A stretch of DNA of 10,946 nt from CAYUNA01 sp047629355 (GTDB lineage Bacteria > Bacteroidota > Bacteroidia > Chitinophagales > Saprospiraceae), in NCBI GenBank assembly GCA_047629355.1, contig JBLHWU010000209.1, positions 1-10,946 of the forward strand. Reading direction: 5' to 3'. Below the pieces are notes generated by a model. It searched no databases and was not told the DNA's origin. It saw nothing but the letters and a program-made list of their open reading frames with translations. Positions 6,696 through 10,946 of the stretch are shown piece by piece (position 1 is the first letter of the stretch; every line of letters starts with the position of its first letter). The position numbers were made by a program, and so were the translations under genes.

Positions 6696-7541
6696 ATGAC
6701 CACACCAACCACCCTCAACTGTAAAGGCAAACTTCTGACTCTTGACATTCCAATTGTCATGGGTATCCTCAACGTCACGCCCGACTCTTTCTACGACGGC
6801 GGCAACTACCAACACCTTGACGCCATTATAAAACAAACCGAAAAAATGCTAAACGACGGCGCAACGATTATTGACATCGGTGGAATGTCAAGTCGCCCAG
6901 GTGCAGAACTTATTACTGTCGAAGAGGAATTAAAAAGAGTCCTTCCAGCCATCCAAAAAATCCACGAAAACTTTCCCGGAGCCATCCTTTCTATCGACAC
7001 GGTTCGGTCAAAAGTAGCAAGGGAAGCCGTCCACGCTGGTGCATCTATTGTCAACGATATTTCTGCTGGAAAAATTGATGAACATTTGTATAAAACAGTT
7101 GCGGAATTGGGTGTCCCATACATCTTAATGCACATGAAAGGCAAGCCTCAAGACATGCAAAATCAACCAGAATACAAAGATGTCCTTTTAGAAATAATGG
7201 ATTTTTTTATCGCTGAAATTGGCAAATTGCGTGCATTTGGCATCAAAGACGTTGTTTTAGACCCTGGTTTTGGCTTTGGAAAGACGATTGACCATAATTT
7301 TTTTACGTTAAAAAATCTGGATATATTTAAGACCTTGGAATTGCCAGTTTTAGCTGGAATTTCAAGGAAATCAATGATTTATAAATATTTAAAAATAAAT
7401 TCATCTGAAGCGCTGAACGGCACAACTGCCCTACACATGGTCGCTTTGCAACAAGGCGCAAAAATTTTAAGGGCACATGATGTAAAAGAAGCCGCAGAAG
7501 TGATTAAATTGCACCGAAAATTAGAGACGGTTGACGGTTAA
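6696..7541 (+). CDS. folP: Dihydropteroate synthase
   Basis: This 281-residue cytosolic enzyme joins 6-hydroxymethyl-dihydropterin pyrophosphate with p-aminobenzoate to make dihydropteroate in folate synthesis; it is the sulfonamide target. All family motifs appear in order: 'MGILNVTPDSFYDGG' (22-36), 'DIGGMSSRPGA' (60-70), 'SIDT' (99-102), 'VNDISAG' (119-125), 'MHMKG' (145-149), 'LDPGFGFGKT' (188-197), 'GISRKS' (221-226), 'NGTTA' (241-245) and 'LRAHDV' (258-263). Met replaces the more usual Glu or Tyr in 'GGxSSRPG'; a known family position that varies. Length is normal. The final residues 'VDG' and the TAA stop (7539-7541) lie inside the palindrome at 7530-7602, so the native end may have been altered. 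folP is often followed by cdaA in Bacteroidota; here it is not. The start fits the alignment with relatives. Confidence 0.96.
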   Translation: MTTPTTLNCKGKLLTLDIPIVMGILNVTPDSFYDGGNYQHLDAIIKQTEKMLNDGATIIDIGGMSSRPGAELITVEEELKRVLPAIQKIHENFPGAILSIDTVRSKVAREAVHAGASIVNDISAGKIDEHLYKTVAELGVPYILMHMKGKPQDMQNQPEYKDVLLEIMDFFIAEIGKLRAFGIKDVVLDPGFGFGKTIDHNFFTLKNLDIFKTLELPVLAGISRKSMIYKYLKINSSEALNGTTALHMVALQQGAKILRAHDVKEAAEVIKLHRKLETVDG

Positions 7542-7602
7542 CGGTGGACGGTGGACGGAAGCGATGATGCTGTCCGTCCACCGTCCACCGTCCACCGTCA
7601 AC
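7530..7602. repeat. Near-perfect 30-bp-arm palindrome of GGTGGAC repeats spanning the folP stop
   Basis: Bases 7530-7559 and the reverse complement of 7573-7602 match at 28 of 30 positions, around a 13-nt loop (7560-7572). The arms consist of a 7-bp unit ACGGTGG repeated. The two mismatches fall together: one arm reads TAA, the other GGA at the same place. That TAA (7539-7541) is the in-frame folP stop codon. No T-run follows, so it is not a standard intrinsic terminator, though such a strong hairpin could slow RNA polymerase or protect the folP mRNA end. Confidence 0.85.
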
Positions 7603-7616
7603 TCCAACGAAAGACT

Positions 7617-9122
7617 ATGCAAACCGAAATTACACCCATTCCTACGACCTCTCAAACGGGCTTTTTGACGGAGAAAATCATTCAAAAAGTGACCTTGGGA
7701 TTTCTAAAGAATTATTATAAATACCGACCTCGGATGTTGAAAGCACCGACGGTGACGAGTATCGATATGCGTACGGAAGACGGCATCATCGCGGATGGTT
7801 TTTACTCTTTTAAAACGCCTACTGGAAAGGATTTTTTGGCGACTTTTGAAGCGACTTCTTACCATACTAAAAAAGAGGTAACCTATAAAAAACAACGAAA
7901 CATTTTATCCTGGGATGGTCTTGCGATTGCTTGCATCGTTACGACGTTTTTATTTTCGCATGGATTTGTGTATAATCATTTTACTGTCAAAGAGTTAGGT
8001 GCTTGGGTTGCGCTTGCTGCGGTAGGTCTATCTGTCTTTTTTTTTACGATGATGTACCGGTTAATTGGCGCATCTTTTAGTCGTTATCGGTATATTTATG
8101 CGGTTGAACAATTTAAAAAATATCATGCGGACGAGCAGTGGGTGGCCATTGGACATGATGTGTTTGAAAGTTCGTTGGATAAGTATTTGAAAGAGTTGAA
8201 AAGGCAGTGTGTTTACAATGGGTTTGGTTTGTTGTCAATTGATAAGAAGTTTGACCCGCAAGTCTTGATTACACCGGCACGACAGGAATTATTCAATGGA
8301 AAACGGAAGCAACGGCAGTTTTCGAAAAAGCCAAATGCATTGTCTCGGGTTGCGCCCAAAAAATTGCCAGGTGTTTTTGGAAAAATGTCAGAACGGCTAA
8401 AAAATACCCGAAAAGAAGAAGAGCAACAAATGAGTCGATTTAGTCGAACGTATGCACATCAGATGTTGGTAGCTTCGATTTGTTTGTTTTTGATGGGTGG
8501 CATTTTTGTGCGAGAATTGGCGGATGCCGACTTGATTGTTTTAGACCAGGACGAACATTTTCAATCTGTCAATGACCTTTCCAACAGTGATGAAAAACCA
8601 GAGCCAAGCGGTCTAATCGTGGATAGTGCTTATCAAAATACGACCGAAAAGTTGGGTGTCGAACAAGAGTGGTGGGTCGTTGCCAATGAAAGAAGTCGGC
8701 GCAAACGTGCTCTCGTCAACAACGAAGAATATAGACCATCAGAATATTCTATCTTCAATTCTGCTGACCAAATTGATGTCCTCTTGACGCTTGAAAACGG
8801 CGACTATTTAGCTTACGATTGCGAACGGTTCATGAATTTTAAAGGGAAGAAATATGTGGTGCAAGAAGGGCAGTATTTTGATTTCCAAGCTGCCAGTTCC
8901 CGCATGCAAGTTTTAGCCAGTAATAATCTGGTTTCCAATATATTAAATTTGGGTTGTTTCTCTGAAAAAGAAACCGATTATATCGTTTTTTATAGTCAAT
9001 TATTCAATACCAAAAGAGATGCAGCGCGTGCGTTAGAACGTTTTAATTTTGCAGCAGAAGCGGTGGATTTGTATTTAGAAAAATTGGAAGTTCGGGAGCT
9101 TTATTTACAAGACGAAAACTAA
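7617..9122 (+). CDS. Membrane protein of unknown function, three predicted helices
   Basis: I do not recognise this 501-residue protein. From ATG 7617 it has a soluble start (1-95), two close hydrophobic helices (about 97-118 and 128-150), and a soluble middle (151-280). A basic, charged linker lies at about 225-272 ('KRKQRQFSKK', 'NTRKEEEQQ'). A third helix (about 282-299) and a 200-residue carboxy-terminal domain follow. Short segments such as 'KDFLATFEATS' (71-81), 'QWVAIGHDVF' (174-183) and 'CVYNGFGLLSID' (198-209) faintly recall nuclease-like alpha/beta cores interrupted by the helix pair; this is only an impression. The end contains 'YIVFYSQLFNTKRDAARALERF' split around 455-476, slightly SPOR-like. 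The upstream in-frame GTG at 7551 lies in the palindrome and would add 22 repeat-coded residues, so I prefer 7617. It follows folP by 75 nt, which allows cotranscription. Confidence 0.75.
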   Translation: MQTEITPIPTTSQTGFLTEKIIQKVTLGFLKNYYKYRPRMLKAPTVTSIDMRTEDGIIADGFYSFKTPTGKDFLATFEATSYHTKKEVTYKKQRNILSWDGLAIACIVTTFLFSHGFVYNHFTVKELGAWVALAAVGLSVFFFTMMYRLIGASFSRYRYIYAVEQFKKYHADEQWVAIGHDVFESSLDKYLKELKRQCVYNGFGLLSIDKKFDPQVLITPARQELFNGKRKQRQFSKKPNALSRVAPKKLPGVFGKMSERLKNTRKEEEQQMSRFSRTYAHQMLVASICLFLMGGIFVRELADADLIVLDQDEHFQSVNDLSNSDEKPEPSGLIVDSAYQNTTEKLGVEQEWWVVANERSRRKRALVNNEEYRPSEYSIFNSADQIDVLLTLENGDYLAYDCERFMNFKGKKYVVQEGQYFDFQAASSRMQVLASNNLVSNILNLGCFSEKETDYIVFYSQLFNTKRDAARALERFNFAAEAVDLYLEKLEVRELYLQDEN

Positions 9123-9162
9123 AAATAGCTAAATCGTTAAATTGCTGTCTTTTAAGCAGTTT

Positions 9163-9216
9163 AGCCATTCAACAATTTAACCATTTAACAAAACAGCCAT
9201 TCAATAATTTAACCAT
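9163..9216 (+). repeat. Direct repeat of 22 bp, second copy running into the hydrolase start codon
   Basis: AGCCATTCAAcAATTTAACCAT at 9163-9184 recurs at 9195-9216 with a single change (C to T). The period is 32 bp. The second copy contributes the first two bases of the ATG at 9215-9217. The preceding sequence (9142-9165) also forms a weak hairpin (AAATTGC with GCAGTTT). It fills most of the 92-bp gap between the two genes, in place of a recognisable ribosome-binding site. Confidence 0.65.
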
Positions 9217-10180
9217 GCCATATTTTAAAAAAAGTACTTACAAAACTCCTTCTTTTCCTTTCAAAAACGCGCATTTCAATACGATTTTTCCCGCCCTTTT
9301 TCGGAAAATAAAGACCGTGACTTATACCCGCGAACGAATTGATACACCCGATGGCGATTTCCTCGATTTGGATTGGTCTAAAGTCGGCAGCAGGCGATTG
9401 GTTATTGTGGTGCATGGCTTAGAAGGCGATTCGGCTCGTTCCTATGTACTCGGTATGGTGCGGGCGTGCAATGAGGAAGGCTGGGATTCGATTGGGTTTA
9501 ATTTTCGAGGATGTAGCGGCGAAATGAATCGAAAACCACAGAGTTATCATATGGGCTGGACGTATGATATTGATTTTTTGACGAAGAAAATTGCGGCAGA
9601 TGGCGAGTATGATGAAGTCGTTTTAGTTGGCTTTTCTTTGGGCGGCAATACGATTTTGAAGTATTTGGGAGAACAAGCAGCGGAAGTATCGCCGATTGTT
9701 AAAAAAGCAGTGGTATTCAGTGTCCCAGTTCATATTCCAAGTACGAATATTGGATTTAATGAGCCTAAAAACTGGATTTATTTGCGGCGTTTTATTAAGA
9801 ACTTAAATCAAAAAGCGATTGATAAAAAGCAGGTCTTCGGCGATGAGATTCCGCTTGATTTAAATAATTTACCCCGTAATTTTGATGAATTTGACGAAAT
9901 CATCACTGGTCCAATTCATGGGTATAAAAATGCGGAAGATTATTGGATTCGATGTAGTAGTTTACAGTTTTTACCCAATATAAAAATTCCGACTTTGCTG
10001 GTCAATGCGATGGATGATACGTTTTTGAGTGACCAATGCTATCCGATGGAATTGGCAGAAAAGCATCGGTTTTTTCATTTTGAAATGCCGGAGCATGGGG
10101 GGCATGTGGGGTTTACGACGTTTGGAAATGGGGGAAGGTATTGGTCGGAGGAACGGGCGTTGGATTTTATTAAAAGATAA
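9215..10180 (+). CDS. Alpha/beta hydrolase, YheT-like family
   Basis: This 321-residue protein has the alpha/beta-hydrolase layout of the YheT (AB-hydrolase putative) family. It has a conserved start 'FKNAHFNTIFPALFR' (16-30), an oxyanion region 'VVHGLEGDSARSY' (65-77), 'FNFRGCSGEMNRKPQSYHMG' (95-114, typical for this family), nucleophile elbow 'GFSLGG' with S141, an acidic residue in 'NAMDDTF' (D267 or D268), and histidine H297 in 'EHGGHVGF'. It is probably a cytosolic esterase or lipase-like enzyme. The physiological substrate is unknown for most members. No signal peptide or membrane helix is visible. It follows the unknown membrane gene by 92 bp. It ends 29 bp from the convergent T9SS gene fragment with no clear terminator between them. 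Confidence 0.9.
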   Translation: MPYFKKSTYKTPSFPFKNAHFNTIFPALFRKIKTVTYTRERIDTPDGDFLDLDWSKVGSRRLVIVVHGLEGDSARSYVLGMVRACNEEGWDSIGFNFRGCSGEMNRKPQSYHMGWTYDIDFLTKKIAADGEYDEVVLVGFSLGGNTILKYLGEQAAEVSPIVKKAVVFSVPVHIPSTNIGFNEPKNWIYLRRFIKNLNQKAIDKKQVFGDEIPLDLNNLPRNFDEFDEIITGPIHGYKNAEDYWIRCSSLQFLPNIKIPTLLVNAMDDTFLSDQCYPMELAEKHRFFHFEMPEHGGHVGFTTFGNGGRYWSEERALDFIKR

Positions 10181-10209
10181 ATTTTTTTGTTGAAATTTAA
10201 GATTCTAAC

Positions 10210-10818
10210 TTATTGCTTCAAAATTTTCTTATAAATTAACGGTATTTTATCCATTCTCAATGTTAAAAAGTACATTCCTTGTGGGAAATCGGAGGTATCA
10301 ATTTCAAAATTTTCTCTGCTAAAGAATTGCTGTTCAAAAAATATTTTTCCATCTGAATAAATAATATTTATATGGATTAGCTTTTCTTCTTTATTAGAAA
10401 AATGAAGATATAATTTATCTTGAATAGGATTTGGATAAATTGTAACAAAATTGACTTCTTCTAATTTTTGTACGTTATTTAAAGCACTAATTTCAAAAAC
10501 AACCTCTTTTTCACAACCATTAGCATCAAGAATTTGCAAGACATAGTTACCCACTGATAAGTTGTCTAAAAAATCGGTAGAATCGTCAGATTCCCAATTA
10601 AAGGAATAGGGCAGAGTATCACCAAGAATAGAACCAATAAAAATGCTCCCATCTGCTGATTGAAAAGAGGAAGCATCATTGGTCGAAGCAAAAACGGATA
10701 AGCTATCAGGAGATTCAATGGTAATGTTTATCGTCTCACTACAACCTAAACCATCTGAAAGGATAAATTCATAAGCACCTGTGGCAAGTTCATTGGTATT
10801 TTGAAGTGGTTCAAAAAA
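10210..10818 (-). pseudogene. C-terminal part of a T9SS-secreted protein with SprB-like repeats, 5' end lost
   Basis: The open frame runs from 10818 down to a stop at 10210-10212 (202 residues). An in-frame TGA at 10819-10821 lies directly upstream. The only obvious starts inside are a GTG at 10552-10554, which would begin in mid-domain, so I read the whole frame as a gene remnant. Visible are a partial repeat 'LATGAYEFILSDGLGC' (about 11-26), then a full one with 'LPYSFNWESDDSTDFLDNLS' and 'GNYVLQILDANGCEKE'. Both match SprB/PKD-like modules of gliding and adhesin proteins. The last 80 residues form a type IX sorting domain beginning 'TIYPNP' and containing 'GKIFFEQQF' and 'FPQGMYFLTLR'. An intact gene would normally be much longer and carry a signal peptide. 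The break coincides with the possible transposase fragment at 10805-10946. Confidence 0.75.
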
Positions 10819-10946
10819 TCAGGACATATTTTTAAGAGAAGTTATTCTGTTATTTTTCCGATTAAATGGAAGCAATAAGGTAACGGTTATTTTTTGTTCT
10901 GATTTAGAAGTGATGAAGAAGACTTTACGCCGTCGATTTTTTCAGC
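10805..10946 (+). mobile_element. Possible internal fragment of a DDE transposase, cut by the window edge
   Basis: From a TGA at 10802-10804 the + frame is open to the edge (47 codons) without a start. It reads 'LREVILLFFRLNGSNKV', 'VIFCSDLE' and 'MKKTLRRRFFQ'. The pattern of 'xxxFxTDLExxxxxILRxRxxxRW' is seen in the last part of IS4-like DDE transposases, where a strand and D are followed by a helix leading to the catalytic E. I cannot see the RW..E that should follow. It abuts the point where the T9SS gene loses its frame, which supports an insertion. Family assignment is tentative. Confidence 0.4.

Noticed and set aside
7530..7602. CRISPR array because of regularly repeated GGTGGAC units
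   Set aside because: Units are 7 bp, contiguous and arranged as a palindrome, with no spacers and no cas genes.
7551..7616. GTG start at 7551 adding 22 residues to the membrane protein
   Set aside because: The extra residues are coded wholly by the GGTGGAC palindrome and loop and have no membrane or domain logic; the ATG at 7617 begins right after the repeat.
9072..9122. SPOR domain at the end of the 501-residue protein
   Set aside because: Only one short stretch (residues about 455-476) resembles it; the rest of the repeat pattern is missing, so no domain call is made.

Overview
The window looks like a chromosomal segment from an AT-rich member of the Bacteroidota, plausibly a Saprospiria-type gliding or free-living bacterium. 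Three things support this: a CarboxypepD_reg/plug/beta-barrel outer-membrane protein of the OMP_b-brl_3 type, a C-terminal type IX secretion (T9SS) sorting domain with the usual 'YPNP' start, and the absence of clear Shine-Dalgarno sites before the genes. The genus cannot be fixed from the sequence alone.

Layout. The left edge (2-217, + strand) is the amino-terminal zinc-finger part of an ISL3-family transposase, broken off at a long palindrome (211-375). Four minus-strand genes follow when read from right to left: a periplasmic GH13 cyclomaltodextrinase/alpha-amylase (4248-6098), a MarR-family regulator 2 nt behind it (3817-4245), a small four-helix membrane protein (3282-3686), and an outer-membrane beta-barrel protein (388-2778). 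A 597-bp divergent gap packed with inverted repeats (6099-6695) separates these from three plus-strand genes: folP (6696-7541), a 501-residue membrane protein of unknown function (7617-9122), and a YheT-type alpha/beta hydrolase (9215-10180). At the right edge a minus-strand SprB-repeat/T9SS protein (10210-10818) has lost its 5' part. The adjoining plus-strand sequence (10805-10946) reads as an internal piece of a possible DDE transposase.

Function. The amylase and MarR genes are the only pair whose spacing implies translational coupling. The amylase would cleave linear or cyclic maltodextrins in the periplasm. No susC/susD pair is visible, so this is not a classic Sus locus. folP supplies folate synthesis. 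The gene after it is not cdaA, the common partner in this phylum, but an unrelated membrane protein.

The most notable feature is not a gene. Most of the larger intergenic gaps hold different inverted repeats: 211-375, 2933-3144, 3711-3789, 6130-6387 with a 21-bp-arm perfect hairpin inside it, 6402-6481, 6479-6672 and 7530-7602. Another gap holds a direct repeat (9163-9216) that reaches into a start codon. The 7530-7602 palindrome provides the folP stop codon. I see no complete new defence or biosynthetic system. The unusual signal is this collection of palindromic intergenic elements plus the uncharacterised 501-residue membrane protein.
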